Shown here piece by piece: positions 53,000 through 61,108 of a stretch of DNA of 64,000 nt. Source of the DNA: Lentilactobacillus fungorum (GTDB lineage: Bacteria; Bacillota; Bacilli; Lactobacillales; Lactobacillaceae); NCBI RefSeq assembly GCF_016860605.1, contig NZ_BNJR01000016.1, positions 186,001-250,000 of the forward strand, in the 5' to 3' direction. The notes under the pieces are model-generated. The model was not told where the DNA came from. It saw only the letters and a list, made by a program, of their open reading frames with translations, and ran no database searches. How positions within the stretch are numbered: position 1 is the first letter of the stretch; every line of letters begins with the position of its first letter. Position numbers and translations under genes: made by a program.

Positions 53000-54471
53000 T
53001 AATCTTCGCCTCCTGCCTTGGTGTAGTCAGTTGAATGACCGCGATTTTTCAAGAAGAACGCGGTGATAAGTGCCAACAAGCAGAAGATCAGCGAAATCAA
53101 AAAGGCCGCGTGATAACCACTCAAGGTTGCGTTGATGGCGTTGGTTTGGTAATGAAGGGGATTTGTGCTTAGCAAATGTTTGGCAGGCATATTGTTATTG
53201 GTGACGTTGGTTAAAATACTAATCAAAACCGCCGTCCCAACTGAGCTGGCAATTTGGCGCTGGGTGTTGTTTACCGCCGTTCCGTGACTTAACAAGTTCA
53301 GAGGTAAAGAATTCATCCCAACAGTCGTTGCCGGCATCATTGACATTGAAATCCCAAACATCCGAACAGCGTAGAAGAACACAATGTAGATCGTTGAGGT
53401 GTTCTTGGTGATGAAAATAAAGGGTACTGAACCCAAAGTTAAGAAGAACATGCCAATAATTGACAGTCGTTTAGCACCAAATCGGTCAACTGCCCGGCCG
53501 GTGATGGGACTCATAATTCCCATCATTAAAGCACCAGCCAGTAACGTTAATCCAGATTCAAACGCTGACATGCCTTTGACGATCTGCAAATACAATGGGA
53601 TCACCATTTCAACGCCCACCATGGCCATCATCGTTACCGAACTGAGAATAGCTGAGATGGTAAAGGGAACAGAGCGATAAACTCGGAATTCCAAAAATGG
53701 CTTTTCCATTTTAAATTGACGCCAGATAAATAAACTGATGAAAATGACGCCGATAATTAAAGTGCTGATAACAGAAGTGCTGCCCCAGCCGTCTTCACCA
53801 ACGGATGAAAAACCGTAAAGCAAGCTTCCAAAGCCAACCGTTGACATAACGATTGATGCCAAGTCAGTGCCAACCTTTCTGTTGGGAAGGACGCTCTTAA
53901 CAAAGAAGAAGCTAGCCAAGATGACGAGTAATAAAAGTGGCAAAATCATGCCAAATAAATCCCGCCACGTCCAATTGTCAATCACCCAGCCTGAAAGGGT
54001 CGGGCCAATGGCTGGTGCCAAGCCAATGACGATTCCGGCTAGGCCCATGGCTGTCCCGCGTTTTGCTGGCGGAAAGATTGACAGCATAATGGTTTGAAGC
54101 AATGGCATGGTGACACCAACGCCCAACGCTTGAATTAATCGCCCAATGAGTAGCATAGCGAAAGTCGGCGCAGTGTAGCAGACAATCGTGCCAATAAAGA
54201 ACGTTGTCATTGCCGTAATATAGAGCATTTTAGAATTGAACCTTGTGCTTAACCAAGCACTAATTGGGATCATAATCCCATTGACCATCATAAAACCGGT
54301 GGTGAGCCACTGAACAGTTGAAGTTGAAACATCAAATGCCTTCATAATGGTTGGAAAAGCCGTTGACAGGATGGTCTGATTCAGAACAGTACAAAATGTG
54401 CCGATCAAAATGACAACGATCATTAATCCTCGATTATATGACTTCCCGTTTTCGTCTACCGCGTTTGCCAC
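52999..54471 (-). CDS. DHA2 family multidrug MFS exporter (LmrB/EmrB-like)
   Basis: 490 residues with 14 predicted helices. LIGTFCTVLNQTILSTAFPTI in helix 1, the helix 4-5 motif GRLIQALGVGVTMPLL and helix 5 antiporter motif GLAGIVIGLAPAIGPTLSGW (motif C) mark drug:proton antiporters of the DHA2 group. Operon with DUF4811 downstream; divergent from a MerR regulator. Probably exports toxic organic compounds. Substrate unknown. Confidence 0.9.
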   Translation of the reverse strand: MANAVDENGKSYNRGLMIVVILIGTFCTVLNQTILSTAFPTIMKAFDVSTSTVQWLTTGFMMVNGIMIPISAWLSTRFNSKMLYITAMTTFFIGTIVCYTAPTFAMLLIGRLIQALGVGVTMPLLQTIMLSIFPPAKRGTAMGLAGIVIGLAPAIGPTLSGWVIDNWTWRDLFGMILPLLLLVILASFFFVKSVLPNRKVGTDLASIVMSTVGFGSLLYGFSSVGEDGWGSTSVISTLIIGVIFISLFIWRQFKMEKPFLEFRVYRSVPFTISAILSSVTMMAMVGVEMVIPLYLQIVKGMSAFESGLTLLAGALMMGIMSPITGRAVDRFGAKRLSIIGMFFLTLGSVPFIFITKNTSTIYIVFFYAVRMFGISMSMMPATTVGMNSLPLNLLSHGTAVNNTQRQIASSVGTAVLISILTNVTNNNMPAKHLLSTNPLHYQTNAINATLSGYHAAFLISLIFCLLALITAFFLKNRGHSTDYTKAGGED

Positions 54472-54549
54472 GAGTTATTACCTTCTTTACTTCAAAATTA
54501 AATTTCCTTCAAAAACGATTCCTGACTAATATAAGATTATTTGAAACGA

Positions 54550-54568
54550 TTGTCAACTATCTTGACAA
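54550..54568. promoter_or_regulatory. Inverted repeat before the DHA2 pump
   Basis: TTGTCAA and TTGACAA around 5 bases, in the divergent region between pump and MerR-type gene. Probable operator of that regulator and overlaps candidate -35 elements. Confidence 0.55.
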
Positions 54569-54698
54569 CGATATTTAAGAATATATACTTAGTGTTAATA
54601 AATAGTCGATGCATTATAGACAATCTTATAATTAGAATGCCGATTTAAGGCCAATGAAACCAATTACAGGTTCCGATCATTAGAAATGAGGAATTGAA

Positions 54699-55163
54699 GT
54701 GGATAAAGAATTCAAACGAAAATTAGCTGAAATTGTAAAAGATAACGCTTGGTATATGGGATTGGGAGATGTTTCCCGAGCAACCGGTATTTCCCAAACC
54801 AAGTTACGTTATTGGGAGCGCAAAGGCTATATCACCAGTAAGCAAGGTAAGAACCAAAACCGAAAGTTTAGTTATAGTATGTTGATTAAGGCTTATCAGA
54901 TTAAGTTGTTTTTAGATCAAGGGTATACGCTGGCAGTCGCCGCAGAAAAAGCCGCGGCCAAAAACAACGTGTTGAAATTGGTTCGAGAGATCATTTTTGA
55001 TCGATTCGAAGACGTGGATACTTATGACAACCATCCCGCGATTAATTTAGGCTACTTTGATGAAGACAAAGATAAATTATTATACGCGGTTGTCTATGAT
55101 GATGGAACGCAATTTAAGCTTGTTCCAGCTAAAATTAATAAGGATGATCAAGATTCTAAATAG
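54699..55163 (+). CDS. MerR family regulator of the DHA2 pump
   Basis: 154 residues starting with GTG after GAGG. A roughly 20-residue N-terminal extension precedes the MerR helix-turn-helix (YMGLGDVSRATGISQTKLRY, WERKGYITSKQGKNQNRKFS). The C-terminal 55 residues form a small separate domain (FEDVDTYDNHPAINLGYFDE, KLLYAVVYDDGTQFKLV) unlike the simple coiled coil of metal sensors, which may bind the inducing compound. Divergent position suggests control of the pump operon. Confidence 0.8.
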   Translation: MDKEFKRKLAEIVKDNAWYMGLGDVSRATGISQTKLRYWERKGYITSKQGKNQNRKFSYSMLIKAYQIKLFLDQGYTLAVAAEKAAAKNNVLKLVREIIFDRFEDVDTYDNHPAINLGYFDEDKDKLLYAVVYDDGTQFKLVPAKINKDDQDSK

Positions 55164-55307
55164 TTAACGGTCGCTTTTTAGTTGAACGGGTGTAGAATAT
55201 TTTTGGACAAAGTGTTTTTTGATATTTATTTTTAATTTGGGGTTGCTTTTATAACCCCTATAAGCGTTACACTGTATCTATTATCATATTTTGCTGGAGG
55301 TTATTTG

Positions 55308-56489
55308 ATGTTAGAAAAAACGGTTTATCGGGAATTATTAAGTCGAGCGTTCGACATTCCAGTTTCGGTTACCTACTGGAATGGCAAGACTGAATCGTAT
55401 GGCGATGGGGAGCCCGAGGTTAAAATTGAAATCAAAAAGGAAATCCCAATTAAAGAAATGACGTCAAAGCCGACTTTAGTATTGGCTGAAGCTTATATGA
55501 ACGGTGATATTGAAATTGAGGGCAGCATTCAAGAATTAGTCGCTTCCGCCTTTCGCCAATCGGGTAGCTTTTTGACAAACAATCCATTCCTCAAACACTT
55601 GCCAAAAATTTCCCATTCCGAAAAGGAAAGCGAAAAGGATATCCAAAGCCACTATGATATTGGCAATGATTTCTACCAAATGTGGTTGGATAAATCAATG
55701 ACTTATTCCTGTGCTTATTTCGAACACGACGATGATACCCTGGAACAAGCTCAGATCAATAAAGATCGTCATATCCTGCACAAATTAAATCCCATCGCTG
55801 GTAAACGCCTGCTAGATATTGGCAGCGGCTGGGGAACCTTATTGTTCATGGCAGCCGAAGAATTTGGCTTGAACGCAACTGGAATTACTTTGAGCCAAGA
55901 ACAATACGATTATACAAAAGACCAGATCCAAAAGCGTCACTTGGAAGGTAAAGTGGACGTTTTACTGGAAGACTATCGAGAAGTTAACGATAAATTTGAC
56001 TACGTGACATCTGTTGGGATGTTTGAACACGTTGGCAAGGAAAACTTAGGCTTATACTTCAAGAAAGTTAAAGATTTCTTGAAGCCGGATGGCCGCGCCC
56101 TCATTCATGGAATCACTGGTCAACACGTTGGCGCCGGCGTTGACCCATTCTTGAACAAGTATATTTTCCCCGGTGGCTATATTCCAAACGTTGCTGAAAA
56201 CCTGACGCATATTATGGATGCCCAACTGCAATTAACTGACTTGGAACCACTCCGCCGCCATTATCAAAAGACTTTGGAGATGTGGTATGCCAACTACGTC
56301 AAGGTGATTGACAAGGTTCAAAAGAAGTACGGCGTGCCGTTCTCTCGAATGTGGTCGATGTATCTGCAAGCAAGCGCAGCGTCGTTTGAGGCTGGCAACA
56401 TTGATGTCATGCAGTATTTGCTGACAAACGCGCCAAGCGGCACTGGGCTGCCGATGACCCGCCAGTATGTCTATAAACAAGAGCAGTAA
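55308..56489 (+). CDS. cfa: Cyclopropane-fatty-acyl-phospholipid synthase
   Basis: Methylates double bonds of membrane lipids using S-adenosylmethionine, important for acid and ethanol tolerance. 393 residues: N-terminal lipid-binding domain (about 1-100), HYDIGNDFYQMWLDKSMTYS, then the SAM site LLDIGSGWGTLL, SVGMFEHVGKENLG and the C-terminal HYQKTLEMWYANY. ATG 55308 lies 9 bases after GGAGG; a TTG directly before it is unlikely. Monocistronic, strong terminator behind. Confidence 0.92.
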   Translation: MLEKTVYRELLSRAFDIPVSVTYWNGKTESYGDGEPEVKIEIKKEIPIKEMTSKPTLVLAEAYMNGDIEIEGSIQELVASAFRQSGSFLTNNPFLKHLPKISHSEKESEKDIQSHYDIGNDFYQMWLDKSMTYSCAYFEHDDDTLEQAQINKDRHILHKLNPIAGKRLLDIGSGWGTLLFMAAEEFGLNATGITLSQEQYDYTKDQIQKRHLEGKVDVLLEDYREVNDKFDYVTSVGMFEHVGKENLGLYFKKVKDFLKPDGRALIHGITGQHVGAGVDPFLNKYIFPGGYIPNVAENLTHIMDAQLQLTDLEPLRRHYQKTLEMWYANYVKVIDKVQKKYGVPFSRMWSMYLQASAASFEAGNIDVMQYLLTNAPSGTGLPMTRQYVYKQEQ

Positions 56490-56825
56490 GTGTCGTAAAG
56501 TGAGGAAGCCCAAAGCGTTTTTTGACTGATGGTTTTCTCATATTTGGAAAAGCTAAAAGCTGCGACGATGGCTAATTTTTGCCATTTAACTCAGAAAACC
56601 AACCATTCCAGAACTGAACCCCTTGAATTGGAGAAATCTAATTCAAGGGGTTTTACTGTGTTCTCTTATAAAGATAGGTTGGGCTGGTTGGCTTTTTTGG
56701 TTAAATTATGGGATCAAAGTGGTAATTATCCCCATTTTTTGTTAACTAAATTTTATATAAGGTAAATAATACTTTACTTTTATAAAACTAAGATGTACGA
56801 TAGGGCTGTAAGGTGAGGTGGGGAA
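56490..56825. other. Intergenic region behind cfa
   Basis: Contains the cfa terminator and the presumed promoter of the XRE operon. A 78-codon open frame here crosses the terminator and lacks a ribosome binding site, so no gene is called. Confidence 0.5.
56617..56655 (+). terminator. Terminator of cfa
   Basis: Perfect arms aaccccttgaatt and aattcaaggggtt with a 10-base loop and T run. Confidence 0.85.
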
Positions 56826-57071
56826 ATGAGTAGAAAGAAATTTGACGATGATCAAATCATCAATAAGGTATATGAATACCGAGTGTTGAGCCACCTATCC
56901 CAAAAGGAATTGGCGGATGCGGTTGGTGTCAGCAAGCAGACCATTTTAGTGATGGAGAAGGGCAATTATTCGCCGTCGCTCAAGTTGGCCTTTAGGATTG
57001 CCAATTACTTTGATGTCCCAATCACGGACATTTTTAGTTACGCAAAAGGAGATGAAACCGATGAACATTAA
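56826..57071 (+). CDS. XRE/Cro family small transcriptional regulator
   Basis: 81 residues, essentially one helix-turn-helix domain: VYEYRVLSHLSQKELADAVG followed by VSKQTILVMEKGNYSPSLKL and the tail FDVPITDIF, typical of the YozG/XRE group. Preceded by GAGGTGGGG. It overlaps the following membrane protein gene by 11 bases; pairs of this kind are common in Firmicutes, where the membrane protein is thought to modulate the regulator. Target unknown. Confidence 0.85.
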   Translation: MSRKKFDDDQIINKVYEYRVLSHLSQKELADAVGVSKQTILVMEKGNYSPSLKLAFRIANYFDVPITDIFSYAKGDETDEH

Positions 57072-57411
57072 ATCAATTTCAGATATTCCAGCCTGGCTAT
57101 TTTATCCGATTAAGTTATGGGCTGATAAGGATAGCGATAATTTTAATATTTTGGTTGGCACCGGAATGATTCTCCTTGTGTTGTCGCTCATCATGGTCTG
57201 GGTATTGGTTCGACGGCTTGGTGATTCAGATGAGCGAACAACGGGCGTGTATTTAAAAGCAACCTCAATTGCGTTTGTGGTAGTCATCATTTGTGAGATT
57301 ATCTTTCCGTCAACGTATCTGGTAAATCAGTTTAAGCTATATAAATACGCCTTTGCGATGATTGCTGCGGCGATTTATTTGTTTGGAGAGTATCGAAAGG
57401 AGACGAAGTAA
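57061..57411 (+). CDS. Small membrane protein coupled to the XRE regulator
   Basis: 116 residues, three predicted helices (GTGMILLVLSLIMVWVLV, TSIAFVVVIICEIIFPST, YAFAMIAAAIYLFGEY), with the cytoplasmic loop RRLGDSDERTTGVYLKAT between helices 1 and 2. That loop with DERT resembles the DUF2178 group found next to XRE regulators; I am not certain of the family. ATG 57061 with GGAG upstream inside the preceding gene. Followed directly by the next small gene. Confidence 0.75.
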   Translation: MNIKSISDIPAWLFYPIKLWADKDSDNFNILVGTGMILLVLSLIMVWVLVRRLGDSDERTTGVYLKATSIAFVVVIICEIIFPSTYLVNQFKLYKYAFAMIAAAIYLFGEYRKETK

Positions 57412-57561
57412 ATGATGAAAGTCAAAACATTTACAGCAATGGGGCAAAAGGGATTAGATAAAAAAGTCAATCATTTTTTAGATGATCCAAGTCTCCACGT
57501 GGTCAGTATTAAATTTTCTAATTCATTTGGATATTTGGGAGCGATGGTTGTTTATCAATAA
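57412..57561 (+). CDS. Cse60-like small protein
   Basis: 49-residue protein, start MMKVKTFTAMGQKGLDKKVN, then HVVSIKFSNSFGYLGAMVVY. The pattern (KVKxF near the start, a helix with LDKKVNxFL, then a strand and a terminal AMVVY) resembles the small sporulation-associated Cse60 family and related proteins. AAAGGAG precedes the ATG and the previous gene ends one base before it, so it is a real third operon member. Role unknown. Confidence 0.6.
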   Translation: MMKVKTFTAMGQKGLDKKVNHFLDDPSLHVVSIKFSNSFGYLGAMVVYQ

Positions 57562-57563
57562 TG

Positions 57564-57625
57564 ACCAATCGTAAACGGGCCTAAAAGCATGATGTTAATT
57601 GCTTTTAGGCCCGTTTACGATTGGT
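57564..57625. terminator. Very long perfect hairpin terminator
   Basis: Two perfectly complementary 26-base arms (57564-57589 and 57600-57625, core aaacgggcctaaaagca) around a 10-base loop, starting 3 bases behind the Cse60-like stop codon. It also lies behind the convergent MerR gene ending at 57651. Confidence 0.88.
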
Positions 57626-57650
57626 ATTTAAGATACGGCTAGAATTTGAC

Positions 57651-58088
57651 TTACTCTGTATGACCCCGGTCCTTCACGTACTGTGAAAAGGGTTCATTGC
57701 CAACGGATTCGCCGGATTCTTTGGCTTGATACCAAGCAATCCGATCGTCAACAACTTGGAGATGCTGTAAGATTCGTTGATTTTTTTTGATAAACTCGTC
57801 CCGGGTTCGCTCTAATAAGGAGACCCGGTTTGGAATGGTTTGATCACCGAGATCCTGCCAAGCAACATACTCTTGAATATCTTTTAGGCTCATGCCGGCG
57901 GCTTTTAGATGAACCAGACACTTAACCCAATCGACGTCTTCGTCGGTAAAAACCCGCCGACCACTTTGACTATCGTGAGCTTTGATAATTCGCTGACGCT
58001 CATAAGCATGAATAGTGGGAATCGGTAAGTCAACGATTCTTGAGAATTCACTTAATGTATAGCCATGATCTGAATTGGTATTTGCCAT
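57651..58088 (-). CDS. MerR family regulator (second of a tandem pair)
   Basis: 145 residues: MerR domain YTLSEFSRIVDLPIPTIHAY, ERQRIIKAHDSQSGRRVFTD, VKCLVHLKAAGMSLKDIQEY, then a coiled coil ending near the C-terminus. Paralogue of the gene directly upstream (58175-58612), with the same length and the shared pattern GTIPNR/TIPNRVSLLE. ATG 58088 is chosen by homology to its neighbour. An operator-like site lies just upstream. Senses probably aldehydes or quinones; inferred. Confidence 0.85.
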   Translation of the reverse strand: MANTNSDHGYTLSEFSRIVDLPIPTIHAYERQRIIKAHDSQSGRRVFTDEDVDWVKCLVHLKAAGMSLKDIQEYVAWQDLGDQTIPNRVSLLERTRDEFIKKNQRILQHLQVVDDRIAWYQAKESGESVGNEPFSQYVKDRGHTE

Positions 58089-58118
58089 GCCTCTGTCTCC
58101 AATCCTGTTAATAAACCT

Positions 58119-58137
58119 CTTTAAGTATACTTTAAAG
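58119..58137. promoter_or_regulatory. MerR/AdhR-type operator variant
   Basis: CTTTAAGTATACTTTAAAG contains the palindrome AAGTATACTT, the same core as the operator at 50491-50510. Located before the second MerR gene. Confidence 0.6.
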
Positions 58138-58174
58138 TTACTGAAAGCGTTTGTAAAGAAAAAGTTGGCGGTCA

Positions 58175-58612
58175 CTATTCTTCGTGACCCAGTTTCTCTA
58201 GGTAATCGGCAAATGGCTCTCGACCAGCTGTTTTGCCAGCTTCTTTTTGCCGATACCAGTTAATTTTGTCAGTTAAAATTTCTAAGTGATGCTGGACTTC
58301 TCGGTATTTTTTCGTGAAATCGGCTTGAGTTTTTTCCAAGAGGGCTAATCTGTTTGGAATGGTCCCGTCACCCATTGCCCGCCAGGTCACATATTGTTTC
58401 AGGTCACTAATGCTCATGCCAGTTCCCTTGAGATGTAATAGAAATTTGACCCATTTGATATCTGCGGTAGTAAAGTAGCGGCGGCCATTCGTGGTCCTTC
58501 TGGCTTTCAGGAGGCCTTGGCTTTCGTAATAACGAATTGTGGGTGCAGATAAATGGACTAAATCGGCAAATTCGCCGATGGAATAGCTTGGTTCAATTTT
58601 AATTGCTGGCAT
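58175..58612 (-). CDS. MerR family regulator (AdhR-like)
   Basis: 145 residues: YSIGEFADLVHLSAPTIRYY, ESQGLLKARRTTNGRRYFTT, VKFLLHLKGTGMSISDLKQY, then a dimerisation coil (FTKKYREVQHHLEILTDKIN). Divergent from an SDR-cupin-decarboxylase operon with a perfect-arm operator between, so it most likely activates that operon. GGAGGG precedes ATG 58612. Family members such as AdhR of B. subtilis respond to aldehydes and quinones. Confidence 0.88.
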   Translation of the reverse strand: MPAIKIEPSYSIGEFADLVHLSAPTIRYYESQGLLKARRTTNGRRYFTTADIKWVKFLLHLKGTGMSISDLKQYVTWRAMGDGTIPNRLALLEKTQADFTKKYREVQHHLEILTDKINWYRQKEAGKTAGREPFADYLEKLGHEE

Positions 58613-58645
58613 CTGGATTCCCTCCAATTTTTTTGAAATAAGTGA

Positions 58646-58676
58646 TTGACTTAAAGTCCACTTTAAGTTGTAACCT
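58646..58676 (+). promoter_or_regulatory. AdhR-type promoter with 19-base spacer
   Basis: TTGACT (58646-58651), 19-base spacer, TAACCT (58671-58676). The spacer holds CTTAAAGTCCACTTTAAG (58650-58667), which fits the AdhR box CTTAAAG-N4-CTTTAAG as I recall it. Confidence 0.78.
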
Positions 58677-58725
58677 GATGTTTGTAAAGTTAAATTTGAC
58701 ATTAAGAATCCAAGGAGGAATTTAA

Positions 58726-59469
58726 ATGAGTGTTCAAGGCAAAGTAGTTATCATTACAGGCGCTTCATCAGGAATTGGGGAAGCTTCAGCTAAATTACTT
58801 GCGAAAAATGGGGCTAAGGTTGTCATCGGCGCTCGACGAGAAGCCCGATTAAAAGAGATCACTGACCAAATTATTGCCGGCGGCGGTCAAGCGGCATACC
58901 AGGTTACGGATGTCACTCAACCAGAGCAAATGCAGGCGTTGGTACAACTAGCAAAAGATCGGTTTGGTGGCCTTGATGTCATCTTTAACAATGCCGGAAT
59001 TATGCCAAGTTCTCCAATCAGTGCGCTTCACATTAATGAGTGGCAGGCCATGATCGATATTAATTTGAAAGGGGTATTAAATGGCATTGCTGCAGTGATG
59101 CCAATCTTTACCAGTCAAAAGCACGGCCAAATTATCACGACTTCTTCAGTCGCCGGCCTCAAAAGCTTTCCGGGGGCGGGCATTTATGGCGCGACTAAGT
59201 TTGCAGTCCGAAACTTAATGGAAGTTATTCGGATGGAAAGTGCCCAAGAAGGCACCAATATTCGCACGGTAACCCTTTATCCGGCAGCCATTAACACGGA
59301 ATTGCTGCACACAATTACTGATCAAAAGACACGGGCTGGAATGGATAGCTTGTACAATTCGGTTGGCATCAGTCCAGCAGCGGTTGCTCGGGTAGTTAAT
59401 TTTGCGGTTGACCAACCAGAAGATGTTAATGTAAATGAGTTTACGATTTATCCAACCAAGCAAGCCTAG
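58726..59469 (+). CDS. SDR family oxidoreductase
   Basis: Classical short-chain dehydrogenase of 247 residues: TGASSGIG, GARREARL (NADP-type basic residues after strand 2), NNAG, Ser in TTSSVAG and YGATK for Tyr/Lys, with the conserved end DVNVNEFTIYPTKQA. Clearly related to the SDR at 29198. First gene of a three-gene operon with a cupin and a carboxymuconolactone decarboxylase-like gene under an AdhR-type promoter; the set suggests reduction or detoxification of quinone- or aldehyde-like compounds. Confidence 0.92.
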   Translation: MSVQGKVVIITGASSGIGEASAKLLAKNGAKVVIGARREARLKEITDQIIAGGGQAAYQVTDVTQPEQMQALVQLAKDRFGGLDVIFNNAGIMPSSPISALHINEWQAMIDINLKGVLNGIAAVMPIFTSQKHGQIITTSSVAGLKSFPGAGIYGATKFAVRNLMEVIRMESAQEGTNIRTVTLYPAAINTELLHTITDQKTRAGMDSLYNSVGISPAAVARVVNFAVDQPEDVNVNEFTIYPTKQA

Positions 59470-59484
59470 AAAGGAACGCATTAT

Positions 59485-59904
59485 ATGACGAAGAACGCAA
59501 ACGTTCAAAACGGAATTATTTTTCCAGCAGGTAAACAAAATGACGCCTATGCAAAGTATTTTGTAGGTCAAAGTTATCTCCAGTCTTTAGTTAACGATCC
59601 CGATGTCACGGTCGGCGTCAGTAACGTTACCTTTGAGCCGGGGTGTCGAAATAACTGGCATATTCACCATGATGGCTTTCAAATTTTATTGGTAACGGGT
59701 GGTGAAGGTTGGTATCAAGAAGCCGGCATGCCGGCACGACATTTAGTCCCCGGCGACGTCGTAGTCACCCATGACGGGGTTAAACATTGGCACGGGGCGA
59801 CCAAGGACAGTTGGTTCTCGCATATCGCAATTACGGCGGGAACTCCAGAATGGTTGGAACCAGTTTCAGATGAACTTTATGATCAATTGGAGGTAACAAA
59901 ATAA
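59485..59904 (+). CDS. Cupin domain protein
   Basis: 139-residue single-domain cupin. Metal-binding pattern NNWHIHHDGFQILLVTGGEG (His, His, and Gln/Glu position) and the second motif PGDVVVTHDGVKHWHGATKD with His. Such proteins accompany SDR and carboxymuconolactone decarboxylase genes in stress operons. Starts 15 bases behind the SDR gene after AGAAAGGA, and its stop overlaps the next start (TAATG). Confidence 0.87.
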   Translation: MTKNANVQNGIIFPAGKQNDAYAKYFVGQSYLQSLVNDPDVTVGVSNVTFEPGCRNNWHIHHDGFQILLVTGGEGWYQEAGMPARHLVPGDVVVTHDGVKHWHGATKDSWFSHIAITAGTPEWLEPVSDELYDQLEVTK

Positions 59905-60224
59905 TGGCAAAGAAACAAACAGCGGGTCGAGACAACTTAGGGGATTTTGCCCCGAAGTTCGCTGAGTTAAATGATGATGTTTTGTTTGGCGAGGTTTGGT
60001 CACGAGAATCCAAGCTATCTGCCCGTGATCGCAGTATGATTACTTGTGCGAGCTTGATGTCTCAAGGGTTATTTCCTCAGTTGAAATCACATATGAAGAT
60101 TGCCAAGCAAAATGGCGTTACCAAAGATGAAATGGTTGAATTGATTACGCACTTAGCTTTTTATGCTGGTTGGCCCAAAGCGTGGTCAGCATTTAGTCTG
60201 GCCAAAGAGCTCTTTGATGATTAG
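59904..60224 (+). CDS. Carboxymuconolactone decarboxylase family protein
   Basis: 106 residues, one AhpD-like helical domain: FAELNDDVLFGEVWSRESKL, SARDRSMITCASLMSQGLFP, KQNGVTKDEMVELITHLAFY, AGWPKAWSAF. The CxxC pair of true AhpD peroxidases is absent; only one Cys remains in ITCASL. Last gene of the SDR-cupin operon and translationally coupled to the cupin gene. Exact reaction unknown. Confidence 0.9.
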   Translation: MAKKQTAGRDNLGDFAPKFAELNDDVLFGEVWSRESKLSARDRSMITCASLMSQGLFPQLKSHMKIAKQNGVTKDEMVELITHLAFYAGWPKAWSAFSLAKELFDD

Positions 60225-60349
60225 TAATCATGGTTAATAATCATTCTTGATTTTAAAATGCACTTACTGCCGATCAAATATAAATTGGTGACCTACTTGA
60301 TGTTTCGTAAACGAAAGCTTTAATATAACATCACAGCAAAATATAGTGT

Positions 60350-60382
60350 GTAATAATCAGTATTACTTTAGAATCGTTATTG
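60350..60382. promoter_or_regulatory. Possible PerR box and inverted repeat before ahpC
   Basis: TTAGAATCGTTATTG (60368-60382) agrees with the PerR consensus TTANAATNATTNTAA at 12 of 15 positions; an inverted repeat GTAATA-5-TATTAC (60350-60366) lies next to it. Either could place ahpC under peroxide control. Confidence 0.35.
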
Positions 60383-60448
60383 AAAACGTTGCGAGAATAT
60401 CTTACACTGGAATTGGATCATTAATACACATAGTGGAGGGATCGCAAA

Positions 60449-61012
60449 ATGAATTTTATTGGCAAAGAGATTGACGATTTTAAGGTTAATGCTTATCAAG
60501 ATGGCGAGGTCAAACCAGTTACTAAAAAAGACCTATTGGGCCATTGGTCGATTATATTTTTCTATCCAGCAGACTTTTCGTTTGTTTGCCCAACCGAACT
60601 AGGTGATTTGGCGGATAATTATGATGCGTTTAAAAAGGCCGGGGCCGAAATTTATTCGGTTTCAGAGGATACCGAATTTGTTCATCAGGCTTGGCACGAA
60701 CAAAGCGAAGAAGTTGGTAAAGTTCAATATCCAATGTTAGCTGACCCGGCCGGTAAATTAGCTCGGTTCTTTGAAGTGTTGGATGAAGATGCCGGCCAAG
60801 CTTACCGCGGGGTCTTTATCATCGATCCTGATGGTGCGGTTCGTTCTTACACGATTAATGATATGGGAATTGGTCGCAATGCCCAAGAAGTATTGCGAAC
60901 CTTAGAAGCGGCTCAATTTGTTGCCGAACATGGTGATCGGGTTTGCCCAGCTAATTGGCAGCCGGGTGAAAAGACATTGAAGCCTGGGACAAAGTTGGTT
61001 GGTAAAATTTAA
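60449..61012 (+). CDS. ahpC: Peroxiredoxin AhpC
   Basis: Typical 2-Cys peroxiredoxin of 187 residues that reduces hydrogen peroxide and organic peroxides. Peroxidatic Cys47 in PADFSFVCPTEL, resolving Cys166 in GDRVCPANW, and the C-terminal KPGTKLVGKI. No ahpF flavoprotein gene follows; the next gene is the agmatine operon after a strong terminator, so another disulfide reductase must recycle it. GTGGAGGGATC before ATG. Confidence 0.94.
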   Translation: MNFIGKEIDDFKVNAYQDGEVKPVTKKDLLGHWSIIFFYPADFSFVCPTELGDLADNYDAFKKAGAEIYSVSEDTEFVHQAWHEQSEEVGKVQYPMLADPAGKLARFFEVLDEDAGQAYRGVFIIDPDGAVRSYTINDMGIGRNAQEVLRTLEAAQFVAEHGDRVCPANWQPGEKTLKPGTKLVGKI

Positions 61013-61045
61013 AATCGTGATTTGAAATTAATATAAGTCAATAAA

Positions 61046-61108
61046 TGCTCCTTCAAGCGCCTTACTTTGGTTGGAAGAATCAAGGCCGCTTTGAAGGAGC
61101 ACTTTTTG
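61046..61108 (+). terminator. Terminator of ahpC
   Basis: Perfect arms tgctccttcaa and ttgaaggagca with additional complementary bases inside and a T5 run. Confidence 0.82.

Noticed and set aside
56529-56765. 78-codon frame behind cfa
   Set aside because: It runs through a strong terminator hairpin and lacks a ribosome binding site.
60258-60323. 21-codon frame with a hydrophobic and basic composition upstream of ahpC
   Set aside because: No ribosome binding site, and it lies in a region with promoter-like features; too short to support.
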